A stretch of 64,000 nucleotides of DNA from assembly GCA_903867225.1 (NCBI GenBank), contig CAIPQN010000040.1, forward strand, positions 1-64,000. Reading direction: 5' to 3'. Below are positions 29,288-38,426 of this stretch, in pieces (position 1 is the stretch's first letter; each line of letters starts with the position of its first letter). The DNA is from an uncultured Pseudomonadota bacterium. Its GTDB lineage: Bacteria; Pseudomonadota; Gammaproteobacteria; Methylococcales; Methylomonadaceae. Both the position numbers and the translations under genes were made by a program. Below the pieces are notes generated by a model. The model ran no database searches. It worked only from the letters and a program-made list of their open reading frames with translations, and was not told the DNA's origin.

Positions 29288-29614
29288 TTAATCCTGCACT
29301 TTGAAGCAATGTACCCACGCAGAAGCCTCGTCGTTCCATTCCATGCCGCCGTGCATTTTCAAAATTAAATCACGATACATTTCTAAACTCGGATACCCTT
29401 CTGCTTGTGCATCAGCATCGGTCATTTCACCTAATTTTTGTTGATATAAATCAGTGATAACAAACGTTTTATTTTCTAGTTCAAAGGTTTCATTTGGATA
29501 ACCATAAACACCATTGCGGCGTTGTTGGGTTTTACGTCCCGCAATGGTCGCGGCAACTAATTTTTCGTGGGTAACTAAACGGTCAATAGAACAGGTTTTT
29601 TCAGGATAATCCAT
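29288..29614 (-). CDS. ASCH-domain (PUA-like) protein
   Basis: From ATG 29614 the product has 108 residues and begins MDYPEKTCSIDRLVTHEKL. The arrangement with AGRKTQQRRNGVYGYP, FVITDLYQQKLGEMTDADA and EGYPSLEMYRDLIL fits the ASCH fold, related to PUA RNA-binding domains; E. coli YqfB of this class hydrolyses N4-acetylcytidine. Its real substrate is unknown. The frame is open for another 39 codons upstream into the CDF gene, but that stretch has no domain character and overlaps the CDF stop region, so the inner ATG is preferred. Probably co-transcribed with the CDF transporter. Confidence 0.7.
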   Translation of the reverse strand: MDYPEKTCSIDRLVTHEKLVAATIAGRKTQQRRNGVYGYPNETFELENKTFVITDLYQQKLGEMTDADAQAEGYPSLEMYRDLILKMHGGMEWNDEASAWVHCFKVQD

Positions 29615-29700
29615 GATTTCAAACTCAACATTGGTGAAAAAAATAACATTGTGACTGAAAATGGTCTTAAACAAAAGCCGACACGCGATGAAAATTGTGA

Positions 29701-30660
29701 TTACTGTCCCGCTGTTTTCAAATGCCGCCACGAAGCATCGTCTTCAATCGGTTCAAGATGTGTGTCAATATCGATGTTATTAAAAATAGCCATAATTTCT
29801 TGTTCAATCAATTCCACCAAATCATGACCTTGTTGTACCGTCCAATTACCTTGAACCAAAATATGCACCGACATAAAACGCCGCGCACCCGAATAACGAG
29901 TTCTTAATGCGTGATAAGCAATGTTGTCTGAACTCACGAATTTATCTAACACTTCGATAATTTTAATTTGTTCATCGTTGGATAATGCCGCATCTAATAA
30001 CCCAGAAACGGTGCGACGAATTAACTGTAATCCTGCCCACACAATGTTAATCGCCACCAAAATTGCAATAATCGGATCAAGAATCGCCCAATCGTTTAAA
30101 CCTAATTGCTTCGCTATTGCCAAACTACTTTCAAAATAATTAGCGACAAAAATAACGCCGATGCCCACTAAAATTCCAGCGGTTGTCCAAACATCTGTCA
30201 TTAAATGTTTACCATCTGATTCTAATGTAATCGAACGTTGCTGCTTACCGACTTTAATGAGAATTCTTGCCACCACTAAATTTATAAGTGATGCAAGTAT
30301 CGAAATCGCAATCCCAATATCCAACTGTTGCAACGTGTGTGGATTCAACAATCTCTCCCACGCAGTCATGCCAATGCCAATTGCCGCTAATAAAATCATG
30401 ACTCCTTCGGCACCACTTGAAAAGTATTCGACTTTTTCATGCCCATAAGGATGCCCTTCATCAGGCGGTAACGCAGCAATGTGTAAAACAATGAGCATAA
30501 TGACTGCTGCTACTAAATTGATGACTGATTCCAACGCATCGGACAATAATCCAACGGAATCAGTCAGCAAGTAAGCGTAAGTTTTTAAAACAATGGTTGA
30601 AATAGCAGCAGCAATCGACAACCAACCGTAAAAAGTAAGAGATTTTTGTTCTGTATTCAT
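29701..30660 (-). CDS. Cation diffusion facilitator (CDF) family transporter
   Basis: CDF proteins export divalent metals (Zn, Fe, Co, Cd, Mn) in exchange for protons. The 319-residue product has the family's hydrophobic N-terminal half and a cytoplasmic C-terminal domain (about 215-319, ending near DTHLEPIED). The transport-site motifs are LLSDALESVINL in helix 2 and DGKHLMTDVWTT in helix 5, the latter keeping HxxxD, while the first has Asp followed by Ser at the fourth position. The PPDEGHPYGHEKVEYFSS loop is also typical. Metal specificity cannot be read off. It lies between ubiA (upstream) and the ASCH gene (downstream) on the same strand. Confidence 0.88.
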   Translation of the reverse strand: MNTEQKSLTFYGWLSIAAAISTIVLKTYAYLLTDSVGLLSDALESVINLVAAVIMLIVLHIAALPPDEGHPYGHEKVEYFSSGAEGVMILLAAIGIGMTAWERLLNPHTLQQLDIGIAISILASLINLVVARILIKVGKQQRSITLESDGKHLMTDVWTTAGILVGIGVIFVANYFESSLAIAKQLGLNDWAILDPIIAILVAINIVWAGLQLIRRTVSGLLDAALSNDEQIKIIEVLDKFVSSDNIAYHALRTRYSGARRFMSVHILVQGNWTVQQGHDLVELIEQEIMAIFNNIDIDTHLEPIEDDASWRHLKTAGQ

Positions 30661-30701
30661 ATTTGGATATATGTGGTTGTGTTTTTTAATTTTTACCCAT
30701 T

Positions 30702-30740
30702 AGCCCGTAAAGCCCCGTAACTTCAGGTCGGGGTGGATGT
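30702..30740 (+). repeat. GC-rich hairpin resembling an IS200/IS605-type right end
   Basis: In an otherwise A+T-rich spacer, AGCCCCG (30711-30717) and CGGGG (30729-30733) bracket CTTCAGGT and are followed by TGGATGTC. A second partial copy, AGCCCGTAA, stands just before it (30702-30710). The layout recalls the imperfect hairpin near the right end of IS200/IS605 (tnpB) elements, here without any transposase gene. It may simply be the ubiA terminator. Confidence 0.35.
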
Positions 30741-31591
30741 CAAAAGATGATGGCATAGTTAAAAAATAAGCCTATAAAAACAACTAATCCAAACCAATTG
30801 TTATTTAAAAATGCTCTAAAGCACGCGCTTTTTTCACGATGAAAAATAAGTTTTTGCTGATAAATCGAAAAAAGTGCAGCGAACGTTAAACCCAAATAAT
30901 AAATTTCGCCCAACGCTTTCATTTGCCCAACTAAAATGAGTAATGCCAAAATTACAATTTGTAATCCGCCCATAATATGGCGATCGTAATCACCAAATAA
31001 AATCGCGGTCGATTTTACGCCAATTTTTAAATCATCATCTTTATCAACCATCGCGTACATCGTGTCATAAACCAACGCCCATAAAATTACTGCTAAATAT
31101 AATACCCATGCTACAGCAGGAATTTCGTTTAATTGCGCTGCAAATGCCATCGGAACTGCCCAACCAAAAGCCACGCCTAAATAGGCTTGAGGTAAATGGG
31201 TGTAGCGTTTCATAAATGGGTAACTTGCGGCTAAAAATGCACCGACAAATGATAATAAAATCGTAAATGTATTTAGTAGTAAAACTAAACCAAAGGCTAA
31301 TAAACATAAAGCGGTGAAAAAAATTAGCGCAGCTTTGGGCGTGACATTTCCAGCGGCAATGGGGCGTTTTTTTGTGCGTTCGACGTGCGGATCAAAATTG
31401 CGGTCGGCGTAATCGTTAATCACACAGCCCGCTGCTCGCATAATTATTACACCTAATGAAATTACCGTTAGAACGAGTAAATTAGGTTTTCCATTACTGG
31501 CAATCCACAATGCCCAAAGTGCGGGATACAAAAGAATTAAAGTACCGATTGGTTTGTCGAAACGTGCCAGAAGCCAATAGTGTTTAAACAT
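30740..31591 (-). CDS. ubiA: 4-hydroxybenzoate polyprenyltransferase
   Basis: UbiA attaches the polyprenyl tail to 4-hydroxybenzoate in ubiquinone synthesis. The 283-residue integral membrane protein shows both Asp-rich diphosphate-binding motifs, [19 protein letters not shown] (about 60) and [19 protein letters not shown] (about 180), and multiple hydrophobic helices. Length is standard (E. coli 290). No ubiC is beside it; the 5' neighbour on the other strand is tRNA-Leu. Confidence 0.95.
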   Translation of the reverse strand: MFKHYWLLARFDKPIGTLILLYPALWALWIASNGKPNLLVLTVISLGVIIMRAAGCVINDYADRNFDPHVERTKKRPIAAGNVTPKAALIFFTALCLLAFGLVLLLNTFTILLSFVGAFLAASYPFMKRYTHLPQAYLGVAFGWAVPMAFAAQLNEIPAVAWVLYLAVILWALVYDTMYAMVDKDDDLKIGVKSTAILFGDYDRHIMGGLQIVILALLILVGQMKALGEIYYLGLTFAALFSIYQQKLIFHREKSACFRAFLNNNWFGLVVFIGLFFNYAIIF

Positions 31592-31651
31592 GTAATTTAT
31601 GTAGAAAAGAATAAAAAATGAACATTATACAGATTAAAAACAAATTACTAC

Positions 31652-31681
31652 TTGTTGAGGAAACGTTATTACGGCTATAAT
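31652..31681 (+). promoter_or_regulatory. Sigma-70-type promoter of tRNA-Leu
   Basis: A perfect TATAAT (31676-31681) lies 18 bases before the tRNA 5' end, with TTGTTG (31652-31657) 18 bases upstream as the probable -35 box. Confidence 0.65.
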
Positions 31682-31698
31682 CTTAACCTCATTAACGT

Positions 31699-31783
31699 GC
31701 GAATGTGGCGAAATTGGTATACGCGCTGGATTTAGGTTCCTGTGGGTCACCCCGTGAGAGTTCGAGTCTCTCCATTCGCACCA
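31699..31783 (+). tRNA. tRNA-Leu (anticodon UAG)
   Basis: The acceptor stem GCGAATG/CATTCGC, D arm, TTTAGGT anticodon loop, long variable arm (class II), T arm GAGAG-TTCGAGT-CTCTC and encoded CCA are all present in 85 bases. The anticodon stem CTGGA/TCCTG has a T-T mismatch at its second pair. Confidence 0.95.
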
Positions 31784-31889
31784 CTAATATCCGAATAAAA
31801 GTTGTTTCAAACTTTCAAATCATTGAGTCAAATCGGCGCTCAAAAAATCTAACTTCAATCTTTAACTAAAAAACGGGTGGGGAAAATAA

Positions 31890-33182
31890 ATGCAAGTTTC
31901 TGTTGAGCAGACATCAGAATTAGGTCGTAAAATGACCGTTACTTTGCCAGAATCGGCAGTCCAAGCGCAAATAATTCCTCGCTTACAAAAAATAGCCAAA
32001 GAAGCGCGTATTGATGGTTTCCGTCGTGGAAAAGTTCCATCTTCAGTGGTTGCTAAAATGTATGGCACACAAGTTCGTGAAGAAATCACATCTGATTTAA
32101 TTCAATCAAGTTACTTTGACGCATTGAAAGAACAAGGTCTGAATCCTGCTGGTTATCCGCACATTGACGGTCTTAATAACACTGACGGTTTTAGTTATAT
32201 CGCGAATTTTGAAATTTATCCTGTCGTTTCTTTAGGGGGTATTGATTCGTTAGCGGTAACACAACAATCTTCATCCGTTCATGAAAGTGATGTTGACGAC
32301 ATGATTGCTAAATTACGCGAACAACGTAAAACATGGGAAGTAGTTGAAAATGCCGTTGAAGAAAAAAATCGCGTCACGATTGATTTTTTAGGTAATGTGG
32401 GAGGCGAAAGCATTACTAACGACAAAGTGTCTGATTACGTTGTTGAATTAGGTGAAAACCAAATGATTCCAGGTTTTGAAGAAAATTTAATTGGCTTGAA
32501 AGCAGGCGACACAAAAAACTTCAGTATCACCTTCCCAGAAGATTATCCCAACGAAAAATTGGCAAGCAAAATCGCTGATTTTGAAGTTGAAGTGAAACTT
32601 GTTGAAGCGGGCGTTTTACCTGAAATCGACGAAGAATTTGTGCAAGCCTACGGCACAGCAAGCGGGACAGTTGAAGGATTCCGTAACGATGTGAAAGAAA
32701 ACATGGATCGCGAATTAGCTAATAAATTGAAAGCCAATTTGAAAAATTCTGTGTTAACCGCTGTTTATGAAAAAATCGAATTGACCGTGCCGAATGCTTT
32801 AATCGATGAAGAAGTTGAAGAGCTTTTGAAGCCCTACAAAGAAATGGCGAAGAAAAACAAAGTCGATTTGAGTGCATTGCAATTGCCGCGTGAACCGTTT
32901 GAAATCGAAGCAAAAAAACGTATTGCGTTGGGCTTAATTATTGGCGAAATCATTCATCAAAATGAATTGAAAGTAGACGAAGACAAAGTTCGCACTCGCA
33001 TCGAAGATATGGCGAAAAGCTACGAAAATCCAACGCAAGTTGTCGAATGGTATTACAAAGATGAAAATCGTTTGAAAGATGTGCGTCAAATGACAATGGA
33101 AGAACAAGTCACCGAATTTTTACTTGCGAAAGCGACTGTGACGACTGAAAATGCCGATTTCAATACTGTTATGAACGCTTAA
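31890..33182 (+). CDS. tig: Trigger factor (ribosome-bound chaperone and prolyl isomerase)
   Basis: Trigger factor sits at the ribosomal exit tunnel and shields nascent chains. The 430-residue product has the N-terminal ribosome-binding domain with the signature GFRRGKVP (about 43-50), an FKBP-type isomerase domain (about 150-245, RVTIDFLG onward) and a helical C-terminal substrate cradle. GGTGGGG precedes the ATG. It heads tig-clpP-clpX, the standard gammaproteobacterial order, 17 bases before clpP. Confidence 0.96.
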   Translation: MQVSVEQTSELGRKMTVTLPESAVQAQIIPRLQKIAKEARIDGFRRGKVPSSVVAKMYGTQVREEITSDLIQSSYFDALKEQGLNPAGYPHIDGLNNTDGFSYIANFEIYPVVSLGGIDSLAVTQQSSSVHESDVDDMIAKLREQRKTWEVVENAVEEKNRVTIDFLGNVGGESITNDKVSDYVVELGENQMIPGFEENLIGLKAGDTKNFSITFPEDYPNEKLASKIADFEVEVKLVEAGVLPEIDEEFVQAYGTASGTVEGFRNDVKENMDRELANKLKANLKNSVLTAVYEKIELTVPNALIDEEVEELLKPYKEMAKKNKVDLSALQLPREPFEIEAKKRIALGLIIGEIIHQNELKVDEDKVRTRIEDMAKSYENPTQVVEWYYKDENRLKDVRQMTMEEQVTEFLLAKATVTTENADFNTVMNA

Positions 33183-33199
33183 TCTAGCTGGATATAAAA

Positions 33200-33853
33200 A
33201 TGTACTCACAACAACTCGCACAAATGATGGCAACGCAAGCGGCTGGCGGTTTAGTACCGATGGTTGTCGAACAAACGGCTCGTGGCGAACGCGCATTCGA
33301 TATTTATTCACGTTTACTCAAAGAGCGCGTGATTTTTTTGGTGGGACAAGTCGAAGATTACATGGCGAATCTTGTCGTGGCGCAGTTGTTGTTTTTGGAA
33401 TCTGAAAATCCAGACAAAGATATCCATTTGTATATCAATTCGCCAGGCGGTTCGGTGACAGCAGGTATGTCGATTTACGACACAATGCAATTTATTAAAC
33501 CTGATGTTAGTACCATGTGTATCGGTCAAGCAGCAAGTATGGGTGCAATTTTATTAACTGGTGGCGCAAAAGGTAAACGTTATTGTTTACCACATTCGCG
33601 CATGATGATTCACCAACCATTGGGTGGTTTTTCGGGACAGGCATCGGATTTCGATATTCATGCGAAAGAAATTTTATTGATCCGTGAAAAATTAAACAAA
33701 GTATTAGCACATCACACAGGGCAAACTTTGAAAAAGGTTCAAGCCGACACTGATCGTGATAATTTTTTAAGTGCGAATGACGCAGTGACTTACGGATTGA
33801 TTGATCAGGTATTAACTGATCGTGCGACTGCGGTTGATAAAGCAGAAAAATAA
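33200..33853 (+). CDS. clpP: ATP-dependent Clp protease proteolytic subunit ClpP
   Basis: ClpP is the serine peptidase that forms double heptameric rings and degrades proteins threaded by ClpX or ClpA. The 217-residue product has a short N-terminal propeptide, the catalytic Ser at residue 113 in [11 protein letters not shown], the catalytic His in [11 protein letters not shown], and the downstream Asp. Both unfoldase partners, ClpX (next gene) and ClpA, are in the window. Confidence 0.97.
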   Translation: MYSQQLAQMMATQAAGGLVPMVVEQTARGERAFDIYSRLLKERVIFLVGQVEDYMANLVVAQLLFLESENPDKDIHLYINSPGGSVTAGMSIYDTMQFIKPDVSTMCIGQAASMGAILLTGGAKGKRYCLPHSRMMIHQPLGGFSGQASDFDIHAKEILLIREKLNKVLAHHTGQTLKKVQADTDRDNFLSANDAVTYGLIDQVLTDRATAVDKAEK

Positions 33854-33880
33854 TCGACGACTTAGGCGAAAAAGACAGTT

Positions 33881-35179
33881 ATGAGCAGCAAAGACAAAAA
33901 TAAAGACGATGAAAAACTAGCTTATTGTTCGTTTTGCAACAAAAGTCAGCATGAAATACGAAAAATGATCGCTGGTCCGTCAGTGTATATCTGCGACGAA
34001 TGTGTTGAGCTTTGTGATGATATTTTATTAGAAGAATTGAGTGAGTTAACACCACTGAACGAAGGCAAACTGCCAAAACCCAAAGAAATAAAAGAAGAAT
34101 TAGACGGTTATGTCATTGGTCAGGAACGTGCTAAAAAAATTCTAGCTGTTGCCGTTTATAATCATTACAAGCGTTTACGCAATAAAAATAACAAGTCTAA
34201 AAAAAATCAAATTGAACTCGCTAAAAGTAACATTCTACTTATTGGACCAACAGGTTCAGGTAAAACATTACTAGCGGAAACATTAGCACGTTTATTAGAT
34301 GTACCTTTTGCTATCGCTGACGCAACCACACTAACCGAATCAGGTTATGTGGGGGAAGACGTGGAAAACATCATTCAAAAGATTCTACAGAAATGTGAAT
34401 TCGATGTTGAAAAAGCTGAATCAGCGATTGTTTATATTGATGAAATCGATAAAATTTCCAAAAAATCAGAAAACACTTCGCTAACTCGAGACGTATCTGG
34501 TGAAGGCGTTCAACAGGCATTATTAAAATTGATTGAAGGCACCGTTGCTTCGATTGCTCCGCAAGGTGGACGCAAACATCCGAATCAAGAGTTTATTCAA
34601 GTAAACACAAAGAATATGTTATTCATTGTTGGTGGAGCTTTTGCTGGTTTGGATAAAGTAATTCAAGCGCGTTCGGAAACAGGTGGTATTGGTTTTTCAG
34701 CAGAAGTAAAAACTAAAGATCAAAGTAAAAATATCGGGCAATTATTCGCTGAAGTTGAAGCCGAAGATTTAATTAAATATGGCTTAATTCCAGAGTTTGT
34801 CGGACGTTTACCTGTTGTCGCAACATTAGAAGAATTGGACGAATCTGCATTAATTCAAATTCTAACCGAGCCAAAAAATGCTTTAATCAAGCAATATAAG
34901 CATTTGTTTGAAATGGAAGGTGCGGAACTCGAATTTAGCGATGAATCATTATCTGCGATTGCTAAAAAATCAATGGAGCGAAAAACAGGCGCACGCGGAC
35001 TTCGTACAATTGTTGAAAATGTATTGTTAAATACCATGTATGAACTTCCTTCAGCCGATAACATTTGTAAGGTGACTGTTGATAAAGATGTTATTTTAGG
35101 TAGTGCAGAACCGACGTTAATCTACAAAAACGAAAAACTCGAACGCAAAATGACTAAAAAAGTCGCAGCAGAAAGTTAG
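33881..35179 (+). CDS. clpX: ATP-dependent Clp protease ATPase subunit ClpX
   Basis: ClpX unfolds tagged substrates (for example SsrA-tagged) and passes them to ClpP. The 432-residue product starts with the zinc-binding domain (two CxxC pairs: YCSFCNKS and ICDECVELC), followed by the AAA+ module with Walker [10 protein letters not shown], Walker [10 protein letters not shown] and the IGF ClpP-docking loop (GGIGFSAEV). Length is standard. It is 27 bases behind clpP and ends at a strong terminator. Confidence 0.97.
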   Translation: MSSKDKNKDDEKLAYCSFCNKSQHEIRKMIAGPSVYICDECVELCDDILLEELSELTPLNEGKLPKPKEIKEELDGYVIGQERAKKILAVAVYNHYKRLRNKNNKSKKNQIELAKSNILLIGPTGSGKTLLAETLARLLDVPFAIADATTLTESGYVGEDVENIIQKILQKCEFDVEKAESAIVYIDEIDKISKKSENTSLTRDVSGEGVQQALLKLIEGTVASIAPQGGRKHPNQEFIQVNTKNMLFIVGGAFAGLDKVIQARSETGGIGFSAEVKTKDQSKNIGQLFAEVEAEDLIKYGLIPEFVGRLPVVATLEELDESALIQILTEPKNALIKQYKHLFEMEGAELEFSDESLSAIAKKSMERKTGARGLRTIVENVLLNTMYELPSADNICKVTVDKDVILGSAEPTLIYKNEKLERKMTKKVAAES

Positions 35180-35200
35180 TTTTTAGCTGCTATTTGTGTT

Positions 35201-35237
35201 AAAAAAGGGATGCCTGATTGCAAGCATCCCTTTTTTT
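35201..35237 (+). terminator. Intrinsic terminator of tig-clpP-clpX
   Basis: AAAAAAGGGATGC pairs with GCATCCCTTTTTTT around ten bases (35201-35237). A long T-run follows, so the operon ends here and lon has its own promoter. Confidence 0.92.
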
Positions 35238-35254
35238 GTAGAAAATTTAGATAC

Positions 35255-35282
35255 CTTGTTTTTTAACGCAATCACCCCATAA
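35255..35282 (+). promoter_or_regulatory. Heat-shock (sigma-32-type) promoter of lon
   Basis: CTTGTTT at 35255-35261 and CCCCATAA at 35275-35282 are separated by 13 bases, close to the sigma-32 consensus CTTGAAA-N13/14-CCCCATNT. It lies between the clpX terminator and lon. Confidence 0.6.
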
Positions 35283-35318
35283 CTCAAACATCTTCACTTC
35301 ACTTTCCATTGAAAAATT

Positions 35319-37736
35319 ATGACTGAAATCATGCCTGATTACACACTCATTCCAGTGTTACCCCTCCGCGATGTTGTGGTTTATCCCAACATGGTGATTC
35401 CTTTGTTTGTCGGACGCGATAAATCGATTGACGCGCTTAACAATGCGATTAAAGAAAATCATCAAGTTTTATTAGTCGCCCAAAAAGAAGCTGAAATTGA
35501 TTCGCCCGAAATCAGTGATTTGTACGAATTCGGCACGCTTGCGAATGTGTTACAAATGTTGAAGTTACCAGACGGTACGGTAAAAGTTCTCATGGAAGGC
35601 GAACAACGTTGTCTAGTGTCGAAATATCAAAAGCAAGACGGTTTTTTATGTGCGCGAATCGAAGAGGTTGAAGAAACCTATGACGCGCCTGACCAAGAAA
35701 AAGAAATTTTAGAACGTACATCGTTTAGTTCTTTTGAAAATTACGTCAAACTGAATAATAAAATTCCACCAGAAGTGCTAAATGCACTTATTGAAATTGA
35801 TGATGCTAGTCGGCTTGCGGATACGATGGCAGCACACATGAATTTGAAAGTATCTGATAAACAACGGATTTTAGAAACGTTAGATATTGGCAAACGTTTA
35901 GAAGCGTTGATGGCTTTCATGGAAGGCGAAGTCGATTTGCTTGAAACTGAAAAGCGCATTCGAGTTCGCGTTAAAGAACAAATGGAAAAAAATCAACGTG
36001 AATACTATTTGAATGAACAAATCAAAGCCATTCACAAAGAATTAGGTGAAATGGATGAAGCAGCGACTGAAATTGATTTGTTAACCAAAAAAATCGACGA
36101 AGCCGAATTGCCTGAAGAAGCAAAAACGAAGGCATTGGATGAGTTGAAGAAATTAAAACAGATGTCGCCAATGTCAGCAGAATCGGCAGTTGTTCGTAAT
36201 TATATTGAATGGCTGGTTAATGTACCGTGGAATAAAAAAACGGATGTTCAAAAAGAATTAGCGGCAGCTGAGGCTATTTTAAACGAAGAGCATTATGGTT
36301 TAGAGAAAGTAAAAGAACGCATTTTGGAATATCTAGCAGTTCAACAACGAGTTGATAAATTAAAAGGGCCAATTTTGTGTTTGGTTGGACCTCCAGGTGT
36401 TGGAAAAACATCGTTAGGCGAATCGATTGCGCGTGCCACGAATCGAACTTATGTTCGCATGGCGTTAGGTGGCGTGAGGGATGAAGCAGAAATTCGTGGG
36501 CATCGCCGCACTTACATTGGTGCTATGCCAGGCAAAATCATTCAAAATTTGTCGAAAGTGAAAGTCAGAAACCCACTATTTTTACTCGATGAAATTGACA
36601 AAATGGCAACTGATTTGCGCGGCGATCCCGCTTCAGCATTGTTGGAAGTATTAGATCCTGAACAAAACAATGCGTTTGTTGATCATTATTTAGATGTTGA
36701 TTTTGATTTGTCTGACGTGATGTTTGTAGCGACGGCAAATAGCATGAATATCCCACCTGCGTTGTTGGATAGAATGGAAGTCATTCGCTTGGCGGGTTAT
36801 ACCGAAGACGAAAAAATCAACATTGCGTTGCGTTATTTGATCCCAAAACAAATCAAGGAAAACGGTTTAAAAGCCAAAGAAATCGATATTGCCGATGATA
36901 CTGTACGCGACATGATTCGCTATTATTCACGAGAAGCAGGCGTACGAAATTTGGAACGCGATATTTCTAAAATTTGCCGTAAAGTTGTAAAAGATTTGTT
37001 ACTAAAACCGCGTAAAACGAAAGTGAAAATCACCACTAAAAACTTGAACGATTATTTAGGGGTACAGCGTTATAGCTACGGTTCCGCTGAAGAAAAAGAT
37101 CAAATTGGCTGTGTGACAGGCTTGGCGTGGACTTCGGTAGGTGGTGAGTTATTAACGATTGAAACTGCGGTCATTAACGGCAAAGGCAAGTCTTCAACGA
37201 CGGGAACTTTGGGGGATGTGATGAAGGAATCGATTGCAGCTGCAATGACTGTCGTGCGTAGTCGCGCGGAAACATTGGGTATTCCAGATGACGTGTTTCA
37301 GACTCGTGATATTCATATTCATGTTCCTGAAGGCGCAACGCCTAAAGATGGTCCAAGTGCGGGCATTGGAATGTGTACAGCGATTATTTCCGCATTGACT
37401 AAAATTCCAGTGCGAGCAAATGTAGCCATGACAGGTGAAATTACATTACGCGGTGAAGTATTACCAATTGGAGGCTTAAAAGAGAAGCTACTCGCGGCGC
37501 ATCGTGGAGGTATTACAACAGTGATTATCCCGAAAGAAAATGAAAAAGATTTGGTTGAAATACCCGACAACATTAAGCAAAATCTTATAATTAAACCTGT
37601 GCGATGGATTGATGAAGTTTTGGAAATTGCGTTGCAATATCAACCCGTTCCACGCGAGCCGATTGTAATTGATTTGCCAGACGCGACTAAAATTGAATCG
37701 GTGAAAAAAAATCCGTCGCGCATAACGGCACATTAA
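35319..37736 (+). CDS. lon: ATP-dependent protease Lon (LonA)
   Basis: Lon degrades misfolded and short-lived regulatory proteins. The 805-residue product has the N-terminal substrate-binding domain (1-200), a coiled-coil linker, the AAA+ module with GPPGVGKTS (about 357-365) and [10 protein letters not shown], and the C-terminal peptidase with the Ser-Lys dyad: Ser near 680 in DGPSAGIGM and Lys in [14 protein letters not shown]. Length is like E. coli Lon (784). The order clpX-lon-hupB is conserved in gammaproteobacteria. Confidence 0.97.
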   Translation: MTEIMPDYTLIPVLPLRDVVVYPNMVIPLFVGRDKSIDALNNAIKENHQVLLVAQKEAEIDSPEISDLYEFGTLANVLQMLKLPDGTVKVLMEGEQRCLVSKYQKQDGFLCARIEEVEETYDAPDQEKEILERTSFSSFENYVKLNNKIPPEVLNALIEIDDASRLADTMAAHMNLKVSDKQRILETLDIGKRLEALMAFMEGEVDLLETEKRIRVRVKEQMEKNQREYYLNEQIKAIHKELGEMDEAATEIDLLTKKIDEAELPEEAKTKALDELKKLKQMSPMSAESAVVRNYIEWLVNVPWNKKTDVQKELAAAEAILNEEHYGLEKVKERILEYLAVQQRVDKLKGPILCLVGPPGVGKTSLGESIARATNRTYVRMALGGVRDEAEIRGHRRTYIGAMPGKIIQNLSKVKVRNPLFLLDEIDKMATDLRGDPASALLEVLDPEQNNAFVDHYLDVDFDLSDVMFVATANSMNIPPALLDRMEVIRLAGYTEDEKINIALRYLIPKQIKENGLKAKEIDIADDTVRDMIRYYSREAGVRNLERDISKICRKVVKDLLLKPRKTKVKITTKNLNDYLGVQRYSYGSAEEKDQIGCVTGLAWTSVGGELLTIETAVINGKGKSSTTGTLGDVMKESIAAAMTVVRSRAETLGIPDDVFQTRDIHIHVPEGATPKDGPSAGIGMCTAIISALTKIPVRANVAMTGEITLRGEVLPIGGLKEKLLAAHRGGITTVIIPKENEKDLVEIPDNIKQNLIIKPVRWIDEVLEIALQYQPVPREPIVIDLPDATKIESVKKNPSRITAH

Positions 37737-37782
37737 AAAGCTGTGTAAGCCACAGAATTCAAAGTCTGTAACGGTTTATTGC

Positions 37783-37811
37783 TTGACACTGTAGAAGTGC
37801 ATTGATATAAA
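37783..37811 (+). promoter_or_regulatory. Strong sigma-70 promoter of hupB
   Basis: TTGACA (37783-37788) and TATAAA (37806-37811) are separated by exactly 17 bases. The promoter stands about 95 bases before hupB, in keeping with the high expression of HU. Confidence 0.8.
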
Positions 37812-37907
37812 TATAGGTGTTTCTTGGCTTACCGCGCCATGTGTGTGAATGAGCGAACAGCATTTTGTTAGACCATAATCTTAAAATAACTTTCTCAGGG
37901 GAAAATA

Positions 37908-38180
37908 ATGAATAAATCGGAATTGATCAGTGCAATGGCGGAATCAGCTAATTTGACTAAAGCAGATGCAGGTAGAGCATTAGATGGTTTTATCGCGGCG
38001 GTTACAAAAGCATTAAGCGCAGGTGATGCGGTTGCATTAGTTGGCTTTGGTACCTATTCTGTAAAAGAAAGAGCAGAGCGTAAGGGACGTAATCCGCAGT
38101 CTGGCGAAGAAATTACAATTAAAGCTGCAAAAACTCCTACATTTAAAGCTGGTAAATCGTTAAAAGATGCTGTAAACTAA
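37908..38180 (+). CDS. hupB: DNA-binding protein HU-beta
   Basis: HU is a dimeric nucleoid protein that bends DNA. The 90-residue product ([20 protein letters not shown]) has the beta-arm motif [19 protein letters not shown] with the intercalating Pro, and ends DAVN. AGGGGA precedes the ATG. Position behind lon and before ppiD matches E. coli, with two tRNA genes in between here. Confidence 0.97.
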   Translation: MNKSELISAMAESANLTKADAGRALDGFIAAVTKALSAGDAVALVGFGTYSVKERAERKGRNPQSGEEITIKAAKTPTFKAGKSLKDAVN

Positions 38181-38192
38181 TCAAATCAAGTC

Positions 38193-38268
38193 GGGTGCTT
38201 AGCTCAGCTGGTAGAGCATCGCCCTTACAAGGCGAGGGTCGGGGGTTCGAACCCCTCAGCACCCACCA
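38193..38268 (+). tRNA. tRNA-Val (anticodon UAC)
   Basis: 76 bases with acceptor stem GGGTGCT/AGCACCC, anticodon loop CTTACAA, T arm GGGGG-TTCGAAC-CCCT and encoded CCA. It starts 12 bases after hupB. Confidence 0.96.
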
Positions 38269-38275
38269 CGACTTT

Positions 38276-38352
38276 GGAGCGGTAGTTCAGTTGGTTAGAA
38301 TACCGGCCTGTCACGCCGGTGGTCGCGGGTTCGAGTCCCGTCCGCTCCGCCA
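38276..38352 (+). tRNA. tRNA-Asp (anticodon GUC)
   Basis: 77 bases with acceptor stem GGAGCGG/CCGCTCC, anticodon stem-loop CCGGC-CTGTCAC-GCCGG, T arm GCGGG-TTCGAGT-CCCGT and encoded CCA. It follows tRNA-Val by 7 bases and is probably on the same transcript. Confidence 0.96.
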
Positions 38353-38358
38353 ATTTTT

Positions 38359-38394
38359 AAAAACCTCGAACCTTTGGGTTCGGGGTTTTTTTTT
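38359..38394 (+). terminator. Intrinsic terminator of the tRNA-Val/tRNA-Asp transcript
   Basis: AAAAACCTCGAACC and GGTTCGGGGTTTTT form a stem over a short loop, followed by nine T in all (38386-38394). It separates the tRNAs from ppiD. Confidence 0.9.
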
Positions 38395-38426
38395 GCTTAT
38401 TACAATGATTTCTTGAGGTGCTGTGT

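Noticed and set aside
38195-38416. 73-codon frame across the tRNA-Val and tRNA-Asp genes
   Set aside because: It is made from tRNA sequence and the following terminator, not a protein gene.
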